Below, piece after piece: positions 28,311 to 39,900 of a DNA stretch of 64,000 bases; the first letter of the stretch is position 1; the number at the start of each line of letters is the position of its first letter. Under the pieces are notes generated by a model. It searched no databases, was not told where the DNA came from, and saw only the letters and a program-made list of their open reading frames with translations. The stretch comes from Bactericera cockerelli (lineage: Eukaryota > Arthropoda > Insecta > Hemiptera > Triozidae). A program made the position numbers and the translations under genes. Location of the stretch: contig CM044961.1 in assembly GCA_024516035.1 (NCBI GenBank), positions 7,065,515 through 7,129,514 on the forward strand, written 5' to 3'.

Positions 28311-31300
28311 GTAAGTAACCAATGGAGTGGATCATAGCCCTACTGGAAAGTCCAACCCTCAGAGTCTCAGTGGTAAAGATGGCACTCTGCGAATCCAAAG
28401 ATTCCAGAGTTTGTGAGTTCGAAACCCAGCCGGGACATTATTCAACAATTTAGATCAATCTTTATTTACAATTTATATACAGGTACAGTCAAAAGGTATA
28501 ATTAATCAAATATAAACAAAGTTTGATCAAGGGTGGTGATAATGCCCTCGGCATTCTCTTTTGCTTCGGCATTCTCTTCCGAGGACATGATAAGTTATCC
28601 TCCCATTCGGGATTTTTACCACATAATAATATGTCTTGGGCTTACTGCTGGAATAATGGGACTTTAATAGTCCTAATCGGGCAGTATAAATAAGGTGATA
28701 TTATTATTATGTGGTCACAAACTCAAATTAATGAGGAAAAATTCTTGTACTGGGTAGGATTCGGACCAGCGGATCCCTACACTACCTAGACCAGACAAGC
28801 ACGTTAACCACTTAAGGTAGAGTTAAGGGTTCTTTTCTGATTTGGAATACATGTCAGCTTGGAGATCACATAGTTCCATTTGGTATTTTTTTCAATGAGA
28901 CTATATTTATTTTGACCCACTGATTCCAAATCTGAAGTTTTTGACTGAAATGTTGGTGAGCTAACTCCTGGAGGTTTTTTTATGTTTACCTTCCTAACAA
29001 TTAAATGGTTAGTTAAAAAAAAAAAAATATTCCGCTCAGAGTTGTAGCCAACAAAATTTACAACATTATTGATTCTATGCTTTTTTGTGGGAGGTAACAG
29101 TTTGCCACCGAGAGCACCGCCAAAAAGCTTACTTTTCTATCGTTTTGGAAAAAACACCTAACAAAAAAAAAGAAAAAGTTTTTTTCTTTTCTCTTTTTTT
29201 ATTTCAAATCTCATTAATCCCATTTTTACTTACATGCTGAGCCTGGGTCGCTCTTTGTCCTCATTAGTCTGAGTGAGCCCCAAAAACATCCAAACCATCA
29301 TGACAAGTTATTGCCACCACCAGGATTTGAACCCGGGTACGAAACTAGTGCAGTGACCATTAAACCATGGGAGCTAGTCTACACTGTTTATAACTTTTCA
29401 CAACTCACACACACAGTAGGTCCTCACACACATAGCACTATTTTGTCTATAGTTCTTCACTCTACTCAGGAGATAAGTTAAAAATTGTAGCAATACTCCT
29501 ACTATGCATTTATGATGTAGTCCAGTCAACAGGTGTTTTCCCAAACAAACAAAAAATTAAATGGTTGTATATTTATTTTCTCACACATGAACGGTTTGTT
29601 TAAATTGTATTATGTGCAAAGTTGTAGCCAATAAAATTTAATTATTGATATCATGTGTTTTTTTTGTTGGAGGTACCATTGCGCCGCCAGGAGCGCCACC
29701 AAAAAGCATACTTTTTGTCCGTTTTGGAAAAAATGTCTGACAAAATAAAAGGAGATTTTTTTAACATGCTGATACTGAGTCACTAATGACAAGCCATTAT
29801 AACTACTCTTTGTCCTGACAAGGCTGAGAGAGCCCCAAAAACATCCAAACAACAATGACAAGTTATTGCATTTTTTTTTTTTTTTTATGTATACCTACAC
29901 TTTTTCTTTTTTTATATAACTGTGATTTGATTCTTTTTAAACTATTCTTATGTGATACATGTATATTCATGTCTTCTGTTTTCTGTTTGTAAATAGAGCT
30001 AGGTTCATTATATACACCTGTTCTGCGGGCATTTATTATTATTCTTATGTTAATATTTGCTCACCAGGCCACGGGTTAGACAACCCTAGTATAAATAATA
30101 TAATATGAACAATTGAACATGGTTGTTTAGGAGTGAAGTGAGTACATAACTTTACCCTCTATGTTTTCAGATTTCCAACTAAAGATCCTGTGTACCGCCT
30201 GTTATGGATTGGTTTCATCGGTAAACCAAACTATGTGCCCAATCAATATGCAGTTATGTGTTCACAACATTTTGAGCCAGAATGCTTTGACCGTTCCTCT
30301 ATAGCCTTTGTTAGACTTAAAGAAGATGCAATCCCTACAAGAGAAGTTTACAGGCCTCCCATAGAAAAATCTGTAAGTTTGAACATATTATAGTAAGGGT
30401 CAGATCAAAAATTAGAATATTGTAAAAAATCTTTTTCATTTTTAAAGAATGAATTCATTATTATTATTACTAAACAGATTTAATCAAGTTTTATTTACAA
30501 AATGGTAGTATACATATACAATTTACAAGAAACAAAGTTATAATTGTTAAACAAAACTGTACCAAGGGTGGTGCTAATGCCCATGGCATTCTCTTCCTAT
30601 TTTTCATCATATTGAAAGATATTAGAAGCAATTCTATATTATATAATGTGGGAATCATATTTATTCTGTTTCAGCCAAAGTCACGTAAACAGCCAGAGCC
30701 ATGTAAAGTAAATGGTAATTTTAAAATTAAATCAGAACCTATAGAACAGGAAGAGGAAGAACATGACAATTATTATGACAGTTATCCCATCAAAATCAAA
30801 AAAGAACCAAAAGAATATGAAACAGATAGTAGTTATGAGTCTGAGGATTCTGAAAATAAAAAAGATAGTAGTTCTGATGATGAAGATAACAACTCGGAGG
30901 AAGAAAGTGAAGATGAGGGAGAAACAGCTTCATCTTCAAATGATGATATGGAATCATCACCTCCTGAAAAATCATATCAAGTTGTAGAACATAAGCCAGT
31001 CATAATATCACAACCTGTTACTGTCAAACATGAGTCAGTAGAAGATCCAAAATTAAAAAAATACACACTGGCTGATATTCTTTCTCTGTGTCGAGGCGTC
31101 GATAAAAAGGATATTTGCCTGTTTGAGAGAGAGAAGAAACATGAAAATGAAAAGAGTACTGTGAAAGAAAAAAATAATGAAATTAACATAATGAATATTA
31201 AAGAAGAAGTCTCAGAGAGAGTTATTGAAGAGAGAAAAAGCTATTGTCCTGAGTGCAATAAATCAGAAAAGAGCTGGTTTAAGTCAAAAAATAACAAAAA

Positions 31301-32138
31301 ATATTTATGTAGGCAGTGTCATGCTCCATATTCTTCTATTTCTCAACTTCAAAAACACCTTCAATCTCATGAAACAGAACGGCATAAGTGTAAACAGTGC
31401 TCACTGAGTTTTTCCTGCAGAGATTGTCTTGCAAAACATCTTGAAAATTACCATGAGAGTGACAAGTATGAATGTTATAACTGCACAAAACACTACCCTA
31501 AGAAGACACAACTAGCCAGACACATGATGATGAAACATGGTGGAAATAAATTCTATTGCTGCTACTGTATGAAATGCTTTCCATACAAGGAAAGTCTGAA
31601 GTATCATTTGAATAAACATCAAGGTGTTAAGTTTTACTGTGCTCACTGTCCAAAATTTGTCTTTAACAAAGAAAGCCTCAAAAAACACCTAGAAGACCAC
31701 AATGGAATGCTATATCCCTGTGGGAAATGTGATAAAGTATTTAGGCGCACAGATACTTTAAAAAAACATGAAAAGCATATTCACAGTGAGATAAAACCAC
31801 AATTCAAATGTGATCAATGTTCTAGAATTTTTTCTACTAAAGGAAACTTAAATACACATTTAAAAATGCATGCTGGACTTAGATTTAACTGTAATTACTG
31901 TCAAAAACAGTTCATGTACCGACAAAACTTTAAGGAACATATCCTTAAGCATGAAGGTGCTAAATATATCTGTAAAGAGTGTAACATAGAGTTTTCGAGA
32001 CGAGGGAATTTGCTACGGCATATAAGATGGGATCATCAACCTAGTGTGATAGATCAGATAGACATGCTTAATGAAACATATGAGATGACAAATCATAAGG
32101 TGACCAATCATATTGATATGGCTATTGATGAATCATGA
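28240..32138 (+). CDS. THAP domain / nine-finger C2H2 zinc-finger protein (three exons, complete)
   Basis: Exons 28240-28310, 30171-30372 and 30675-32138 join in frame to 578 residues. Residues 1-90 form a THAP domain: MVSCCKCHLTKNKHSK..., FHRFP, the conserved LLWIGF tryptophan, CSQHFEPECF (C-x2-H) and an AIPT box. Residues about 91-275 are acidic and serine-rich. Four psi-K-x-E motifs suggest SUMO acceptor lysines near residues 110 (IKSE), 133 (IKKE), 209 (VKHE) and 267 (IKEE). A CPEC/CRQC pair and nine C2H2 fingers occupy about 282-550. THAP domains are known zinc-dependent DNA-binding modules related to P-element transposase. A nuclear DNA-binding regulator is inferred; targets are unknown. 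Candidate polyadenylation signals (aataaa) lie about 15 bp and 200 bp after the stop. Confidence 0.88.
28330..28700 (+). mobile_element. Family A SINE interrupted by another repeat (THAP intron 1)
   Basis: The head (gagttcgaaacccagccggg) breaks at about 28440 and the body resumes near 28585 (gacatgataagttatcctcc). The insert is the gatcaagggtggtg...ggcattctctt repeat, also at 30450-30600. Confidence 0.7.
28840..29880. repeat. Diverged duplication in THAP intron 1
   Basis: gttgtagccaacaaaattta, gggaggtaacagtttgccac and the SINE-like atgctgagcctgggtcgctc (29225-29375) recur in altered form at 29617-29870. No coding potential is seen. Confidence 0.55.
30171..30372 (+). CDS. THAP gene exon 2
   Basis: Acceptor atgttttcag, donor tct|gtaagt, phase 0 out. 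It encodes FPTKDPVYRLLWIGFIGKPN, YVPNQYAVMCSQHFEPECFD, RSSIAFVRLKEDAIPTREVY and RPPIEKS. This completes the C2CH zinc site of the THAP fold (MCSQHF). Confidence 0.88.
30445..30600. repeat. Dispersed repeat tail in THAP intron 2
   Basis: tttaatcaagttttatttac to ggtgctaatgcccatggcat. Similar at 10705-10810, 28446-28570 and 62769-62870. Confidence 0.55.
30675..32138 (+). CDS. THAP gene exon 3 (acidic region and nine C2H2 fingers)
   Basis: Acceptor ctgtttcag. The exon encodes 487 residues and ends with TGA. Fingers start near CRQCHAPYSSISQLQKHLQSH and end with CKECNIEFSRRGNLLRHIRWDH. Most linkers are short and not TGEKP-like, typical of arthropod ZAD- or THAP-type finger proteins rather than KRAB proteins. 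The reading frame is intact, and codon use is more AT-rich than in the transporter gene. Confidence 0.92.
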   Translation, partial: PKSRKQPEPCKVNGNFKIKSEPIEQEEEEHDNYYDSYPIKIKKEPKEYETDSSYESEDSENKKDSSSDDEDNNSEEESEDEGETASSSNDDMESSPPEKSYQVVEHKPVIISQPVTVKHESVEDPKLKKYTLADILSLCRGVDKKDICLFEREKKHENEKSTVKEKNNEINIMNIKEEVSERVIEERKSYCPECNKSEKSWFKSKNNKKYLCRQCHAPYSSISQLQKHLQSHETERHKCKQCSLSFSCRDCLAKHLENYHESDKYECYNCTKHYPKKTQLARHMMMKHGGNKFYCCYCMKCFPYKESLKYHLNKHQGVKFYCAHCPKFVFNKESLKKHLEDHNGMLYPCGKCDKVFRRTDTLKKHEKHIHSEIKPQFKCDQCSRIFSTKGNLNTHLKMHAGLRFNCNYCQKQFMYRQNFKEHILKHEGAKYICKECNIEFSRRGNLLRHIRWDHQPSVIDQIDMLNETYEMTNHKVTNHIDMAIDES

Positions 32139-32790
32139 ACACTTTTAATGAAGAAATAAACCTGTCTATATTTGATCTACCCATATGACTTCTGCATGAT
32201 GTAATACATTTTTGTGAATTAAATAATTTTCATTAGGTAATGTAGTAACTTAGTAACTTTTGATTTTTGTTGATGAAAATCATTTCCTTTGGTTAATGAG
32301 TCTAGTACCTCCCTTGAAAAATATATGAATTGATAATAATTCAATAAATTGACATGGCCTGATTTTTTTATGTAAAGTGTTCTTTATTTGCATTGTGTAG
32401 TGCCATTTTATGTGGTCAAATTATGAAATATTATATTATGTAATTATGATGAAAAATTCATGAATTGCATGAATCTTTACAACAGATGCCTACATGGGTA
32501 TAGGCTACACCATATCGCTTGTAATGCAAGAACGACATAAGTCAAAAATCGTTGAAATTCAAGTAATCGACATTTCTCCATTTGAAAAAATCTATTGTAC
32601 ATACTACAGCCAGTTATTTTTATAGAAATAATCGACATTTTCACATAATAAGTCATCATTTCTGTAAACGTTTAAACTGGGACCATTTAAAAGTTAAAAA
32701 AATGCTCTACTGAAATCACGTTTTTGACTTATGAGTCTTGTATTAAGCAGCGATATATATATATTATTTTTTTAATTTATCAATTTTATA

Positions 32791-34174
32791 CAGTATGTTC
32801 AAAAAAGTGGCCACCCCTCGTAACTTTTGAACGCGACGGAATTTTTCAATTCTGTAAAGTTCTAAGTATAGGAAGTGCCCTATGGCCCATGCTGTGGTCA
32901 TACTAGCCATATTTTTTCATTTTTCTCGCGAATTTCAGGTGGAATGCTATATTTTTTATTCCTGTTAATTAAAGTCCAAATTAGGTTGAGTATAATGAGC
33001 TTTTAAATTTTTCAAATACCTTGTCAGATGCGGAGCTGGTAGGGTGCAAGGTTCAAAACTGTTACACCCTGTATTTCAGCGTTAATTAGATTTTTTAAGT
33101 AAAAATTTTATTCACATAGATTTAAAATATTGTTTTACACCATATGAAGTCAAAAAATATTCTTGTTTACATTTAATCAGGGCCGCAGTTAAGTTTTCGT
33201 AAAAGTACTTTTTTTCTCACGTCAATTTTACCGTAAATTAATGGTTTTTGACTTCGTGTATGGATAGTCATGCATTTTCCTAAATACCGTGTTGCATTGA
33301 AAAACTAAAATCAGGAGATATTTAATCACAAGTTCAATTTTTTTCAAAATTTGATTTTTCCCTTTCCCTTTCGTGAATTAGAATACTTCTACAGTTGCAA
33401 TTTCGTATCCTGTTAAAAATACCTATTATGTTTTGTTTTAGAATATGAAGTCATTTATATTAGTTAAAGATCATGGAACGCAAGAACACAAAGCTCAAAA
33501 ACACTTCTGAATATTGGCATTTAGAGGTGAAAGTCTGCGTGACATATGTTTTTATGCTTAGAATCGAAAGAAAACTTAGGGAAGCGTTTAAGGTCATAAA
33601 AAAGGCCATTTAACCTGCTAGTTTTTTCACAACAGTGACCGGTAAAGTGGGTGAATTTCGAAATTATTGGATTTTTTGTTGTTGAGGAAACACCATTAAT
33701 ATACGGTAAAATTGACGTGAGAAAAAAGTACTTTTACGATAACTTAATTACGGCCCTGATTAAAAATGTAAACAAGAATATTTTTTGATTTCATATGGTG
33801 TGAAACAATATTTTAAATCTATGTAAATAAAAATTGTACTAAAAAATCTAATTAACGCTGAAATACAGGGTGTAACAGTTTTGAACCTTGCACCCTACCA
33901 GCTCCGCCCCTGATAAGTTTTTGAAAATTTTAAAAGCTCATTATACTCAACCTAATTTGGCCTTTAATTAACAGGAATAAAAAATATAGCATTCCATTAA
34001 AATTCGAGAGAAAAATAAAAAAAATATGGCCGGAAGGGCCGACCGGGGCCTAAAATAAGTATGACCACAGGATGGGCCATAAAGCACTTCCTGTACTTAG
34101 AACTTTACAGAATTGAAATATTCCGTCCCGTTCAAAAGTTACGAGGTGGTGGCCACCTTTTCTGAAACATACTG
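32791..34174. mobile_element. Palindromic TA-flanked element, 1.38 kb
   Basis: The ends are cagtatgttcaaaaaagtgg and a near complement, flanked by TA. Arms of about 455 bp match throughout, including an internal cagggtgtaacag motif, around a central loop at about 33245-33710. No ORF of note. Confidence 0.8.
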
Positions 34175-34204
34175 TATACCTATACATAGAGTGCCATTAG
34201 CTAA

Positions 34205-34695
34205 AAAATAAATAAACTGGTGTGACAACACATGACATTCCTTCTCACTCAAAAAGAAGTCAAATTCCGCCACTGGTGACTCAACGATAACAGTTAGTTA
34301 ATAATGCATGTCAAATCAGCACCTCAAAATCATTGGATTTGATGTGTCAAAACGGACATCTAAGATGAATAATACCAAGCAGGACCATTTTATTTTTTTT
34401 ATATTTAACCACAATCCATAAGAATGGCACTTGCCACCAATTTTTGCGGCCGCAAGTGCCGATTTCGAAAAAATGTTTCTTGGGTCGATTATTATATTAA
34501 ATCAACTAGCTCTTAACGTTCTCGAGATATCGTGTTTGCGGACGGACGAATGACCAAAAACCACTTTCTCGGTATCCCGAGGTATCCAAAAACAACTTAT
34601 CCTGTATCCTTTTTTTGGTATATTTGTCCAGAAGTGGGTGGGCCAAATATTCGACGACTACAAACTTTCCTTACTATATAATAAGGAAATTAAAA
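34205..34695 (+). mobile_element. Copy of the 19958 element without CA tract
   Basis: It shares gtcaaattccgccactggtg, tgatgtgtcaaaacggacat and the final actttccttac...ataaggaaat hairpin. 34700-35500 holds no recognised feature. Confidence 0.65.
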
Positions 34696-35550
34696 AAAGG
34701 CTGTGAAACAGAATTCCCTATGCTCGCAATGTAATTTTAGCGATTTTCGTCTTTGATTACTGATCAAACCATACAATTTCATGAAAACTTCTCGAAAGCG
34801 AATTCGGTTATATGGTCTTTTCTACGCTTTATTCAGTATTTTTTTCGTCGTTTAATATTTTCATTGTCGAAATATTGCCAAATGTTTAAGCCTCTTATTT
34901 TCGATATTTTTTCGCGGGAAAATTTAAATAATAGGTATTGAAACTGATTTTTACGTTTTACTTTTATCACTATCAGCTATCGTTATCAGTCCACGATATT
35001 TTAAGGAAGGATTTACTCTATTATTATACTACCTGAGACCTTTACAATGGAAAAAGACGTTCATACCACTCCAGAGGGTGCTTAAAATCCTCTAACAAGA
35101 TAGCTTCTGGATATTATTATGCTTATAAATCGTTTTATGACTATTTGATACCCCAAACTATGATTAAAATACATTGAAAGGTAAATTAAGTTCAATTTAT
35201 TGTGTTTCCTTGGGAATAATCAAAAGTACTAGAATGTTAAGACTACTTACTTGTGGAAGTGTATTTCAGAATTCTTATTATATCGGTTGGTACAGCCTTA
35301 CGCGCAGCAAAAGTTTACCATCTTGAAGATTAGAAAGTGGAGATTTCAAAAAATAAACTCGCGTAAAATTCTAGAGAGAAAAGAAAATTAATAAATTAGG
35401 AAACTACAAAAGGGTCGGGTTTTTCCATAAGAACCAATGTAAAATTTCCAATGTTTTGCCCTTATAGCGCCCAAAATGCTCACCAGAGTGCTCTCAATCT
35501 CTCTCTCAAAATCGACTTCACTTTTGTGCATAATACACAGGGTTTACAAC

Positions 35551-35966
35551 CGGCAACACTGCAAGGGATTGTTTACATTCGTAATCAGCTGTTTCAAAAT
35601 TTCAAAAGCCTGTGTTCGAACTTATAGATTACCGAAAACACTTTTTAAATTTTGTTCCCTACTCTGTAAATTTGAATTTTATTTTAGAAGAAATATTGCT
35701 GAAAAAGTGAAAAACTTCAATTTTTCTTTGGAACAATCACGAAAAACTGTCATTACCATAGAAATTTCTGATCTCAGATAAAATAAGTTACTGTAATCTT
35801 ATGTCATTGTGTCTGTAAGAGTGCCATAGCCACAGTTTTACTTGGACCTCCACCTGCCTCAAAACTAGCTTCTAGAATTCATTGATAAAATCTAGATAGT
35901 GATAAGAAGGATTCATTACTTAATGCAGAAAGTAATTAGACTTCAAATTGTAATAGAAACATAAAG
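35551..35966 (+). promoter_or_regulatory. Probable TATA-less promoter and non-coding first exon of the second zinc-finger gene
   Basis: ggcaacactg at 35552-35561 is followed by ATCAGCTGTT at 35584-35593, which fits the insect core-promoter E-box motif AWCAGCTGWT. A strong splice donor (aaag|gtaagtat) occurs at 35967, with no long ORF before it. The next + strand coding exon begins near 36998-37022. The promoter assignment and the exon extent are inferences; the transcription start is not defined. Confidence 0.4.
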
Positions 35967-36997
35967 GTAAGTATCCGAGTTTCTGTTTTAATGATAATAT
36001 CTTCATTGAAACTACCTTTCCTAGCGTTCCAGCATTGATGTAGGTTCTAAGTAAAAACTTTGAAGATCAATGTACTCCTGATGATTTTCTCTGATATTTA
36101 AATGATTTTGTACATTACTTTTTGAGAAATTATTAGAGTTACAGCAAAATGTATTTTGCTCTGTGTGATTAAAATTATCTTGACACTCCCCTCTTTCAAC
36201 TGAGAATTCTGTTTCATTTCAGATTGGAGAGAGATCCAAGAAATCTTCAAAAATGTTGAAAATAATGAATTCACTGAGCACAGACTTAATGAAGCACTCT
36301 TCAAGGTTAATCCACTCATCTCTTTCATATTCATCAGATGAATTTCTATGGAGACATTCAATTTGAGCCAAACGTAATAAGCTTAGTTCTGCAAGAAATT
36401 AAATAAGCAAATTTACAAGTATCTTGATTTTGTAAAAGATTACAAAGAACTTACATAGATTATTTAAAGATAGATAAATAATATTCACTGGTGTGGTTGT
36501 CTGTACTTTCTGTTCAGTAGAGCCTCTATGTCATATACCTTTCCTGCATCCAGATCAGGAAATCAGAAAAAATGTACTTGATCTTGAAGTCAGCAGTAAA
36601 GTAATTATTCTAATTATCTGAAAAAGGAACCTCTAACTCATCAGTTGAACCATTCTAGTATCAGTTGAACCATTCAGTCATTCTGATATTCATTTATTCA
36701 AATGATAACGTCTTGTTACATCCTGAAGCCCCTTTTATGGAAAGATATCTCTATTCCCTCCTCTCCTTATTAAAATCTTGGATTTCAATTCTATCCACAT
36801 CACTATTTAATTTATCAGATACTTACAGCCTACGTTATTACCTGAGCATTTTTCTGAGTCACCTCTAAACTAAAAATCAAATTACTTTATTTGTCTACTT
36901 CATTTGTTTCACTATCTTCTTTTGAATTTACATATTCAACATAAAAATCTTTTATAAGCTCAATATTTGAGAGTAACTTGTAATCAATACTCTATAG

Positions 36998-39900
36998 TCT
37001 AAAAGAAAAAGAAACCCGTTCATGATGAATCACCTCTCTCAGTACCGCAATTCTCCCATCACACCTCACTCTCACCAGAGTGCAGCCCCTCACTTCTCAT
37101 CCTCATCTGCTGCTAATTGCCTTCAAGGCTTTGCACCAACAAGTCGCTTCTCACCACACAACTTTATGGAACGAGTCATGCAAATCCCAAATGACCTTTC
37201 CCGCTACCAAGTAGGAGGCAGCTTTGAAACTCAACGTCTAGAAACCCTCTCAGAAATTGACAAAATTCAAACAATGAACAGTGGGAATTGTTACAAAACA
37301 TCACCACCTGGCAGTACTAGTGGAAGTGTTTGTACAAATGGTGTGCTTTGTACCGAAAGAAACTCCAACAATTATCTTTCTGCAAGTAATCTCATTGGCA
37401 GCTCTAGTCGAGATATCCGAGATGAATCTAACCATTCAAATCTTATGTCCAATGCATCAACTATCACATCATCATCTGCACAAACAGTCACTAAAAGCAA
37501 CAACTGCAATGATGGCTTCAAGATTCCCACCACAGTCTCAGCTTCTACGTCTACCTCACCACTAGTGATTGCCAAGTGTATGATTGATGTGAGCACCATG
37601 ACAGACCCACTTACAGTGGAGGAGCAGGAGAGATTAGGGCAGTGGGAGGGGTTTGCTGCTGTGCAGTCCGGTAACAAGGTGGCTGAGTATCTGACCAGTT
37701 TACGGCAGTTCTTGAAGGTGAGTGTTTTTTATTTAGAAAATCATTTCTTTTTATTCTCATTAAAAGCACACAACAACAAAACTGGAAGATAAATAATTTG
37801 TCTGGCTGGGGGACGTTAATCAGGGAGAAGACTAGTGTCTTGCTAGAGGACTATAAACAGAGAACAGACTAGCCAACCCTTACAAGCCAGGCTAGCTTGC
37901 AGTTTCCTAAGGGTTTAATGGCTTGTACAGAAAAGTCCAAGTCCTCATGATAGTTGATCGCACATAGTAATATGTGGTTCAGGACAAGCCAACTTTGAAA
38001 TAAAGTTGGCTGGAGACCATCACTCACCCCTCCAGCTGTAGCCAAGCTGGCTACAACAACAACAATATAAAAAAATTGTGGTAGGTCTATTAGTAGTAAG
38101 TTGTCCATTTTCAACATGATTATTTCTTTCAATTCTATTATACTTCAGGAATATACTCATGTAAGCTTTATGCCTGGAAAACTTCCAAAACCGTCTTGCT
38201 ATTTAAAAAAGGAAATCGTGAGGATATTCAAAATTATAGACCAATATGTCTCCTATCCCACCTTTATAAACTTTCTTCAAGGATTATACTAAACCGTGTT
38301 CAACAGAAGTTAGATGAAAACAGCAGTAGAGATCAAGCTGGTTTTAAAAAGGGTTTCTCTACAATAGACCACATCCACACCTTGTCCCAATTACTTGAAA
38401 AGTGTAGAGAATATAAAACCCCTCTTTGCCTCCTTTATATCGACTTTAAAAAGGCATTTGACTCTGTTGAACACAACGCAGTACTCCACGCACTAATAAA
38501 TCAAGGTGTCGATCCAGCATATATCCGCTACATCGAAGAGTGCAACACAAATACTACCACTCAGATAACTCTATTCAAGGAACCTCTAGAGATAAATATT
38601 AACAGAGGTGTAAGACAAGGAGACGTCATCTCTCCTAACCTCTTTACAACAACCCTAGAAGTCATGCTCCGTAATACAAATCTAGATGGAGGGGTAAATA
38701 TTGATGGAGAAGAATTGAATATTTTATTGTTTGCGGACGACATAGTTTTGATCTCACACGAACCTGAGATGCTAGAAAAAATGCTTCTATCAATCCACAC
38801 AGAAGCTTCAAAAGTTGGCCTTCAAATACACCCTGGGAAGACAGAATGGATGAAGAACAGTCACTGCAAAGAATACAATATTCAATTAAACAACACCACT
38901 ATAAAGGAAGTAAAACAATATAAATATCTTGGACAATTGCTAAACGTAAATAATGACATAACCGAAGAGCTTAAAAACAGAAAGAAATCAGCATGGTTAG
39001 GATACAATAAAATAAAAGATATACTGAAAGATAAAAATATAGACATGAAATATAAAGCAGAGTTATTTAACTCACACATCCTACCAGCCATTTCATATGC
39101 CAGTGAGACATGGAGTACGACCAAACAAGAAGAAGAAGGTCTCAGAGTGACACAAAGAGCAATAGAGAGGAGAATGTGTAACATCAGTTTAAAAGAACAT
39201 ATAAGAAATATAGAAATAAGATCAAGAACCAAAGTAAAAGATGTTGTAGAACAAGTATATGAAAGTAAAAGAAGATGGGCAGGACATTTGGCCAGACGGG
39301 AGGATAATAGATGGTCGAGAAGAGTGACGGAATGGTACCCTAGAGACAGGAAGAGAGGAAGAGGAAAACCAGCAACAAGATGGGTAGACCCGATAAGAAA
39401 ATTAGAAGGAAACCTATGGATGAGAAAAGCACAAGATAGAGAGGGTTGGCGACTTTGCGATCTGCAACAATGGAGGAACACTTCAAATGTTGATATCACG
39501 GATCCATCAAGGTGATCAAGGTGAAGCTTTGTGTATTATTCCCTGTAAATTTTGCTTTTCCCAATTTCAGTTAACTCCTCCTGGTGAGAAGAAAAGACAA
39601 GGTTTAGGAGATGTGCGGATAGTGACATCACCTGATGGCTCTAGACTTTACTGTTGTTCCGAATGTCAGATGGCATATCCTGATAAAACATTGCTTGAGC
39701 AGCATCTGGCTCAGCATAAGGTAAATGTTTTCTCAAATTCATATATTTTTCTGTTTTCAAAGGATTGCTGCAACAAAATAAATAATTATATAGATTTGTT
39801 TTTTTTATGTGTTTTGTGGAATATAAAGTCATTTGAGAAACATAACATGACAAACTGACTATAACTTACTAATCCACTTAGGTAACTTACTTAGGTATAT

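Noticed and set aside
38882..39499. 205-codon minus-strand ORF
   Set aside because: It is the antisense shadow of the LINE reverse transcriptase frame, which has clear catalytic motifs on the + strand.
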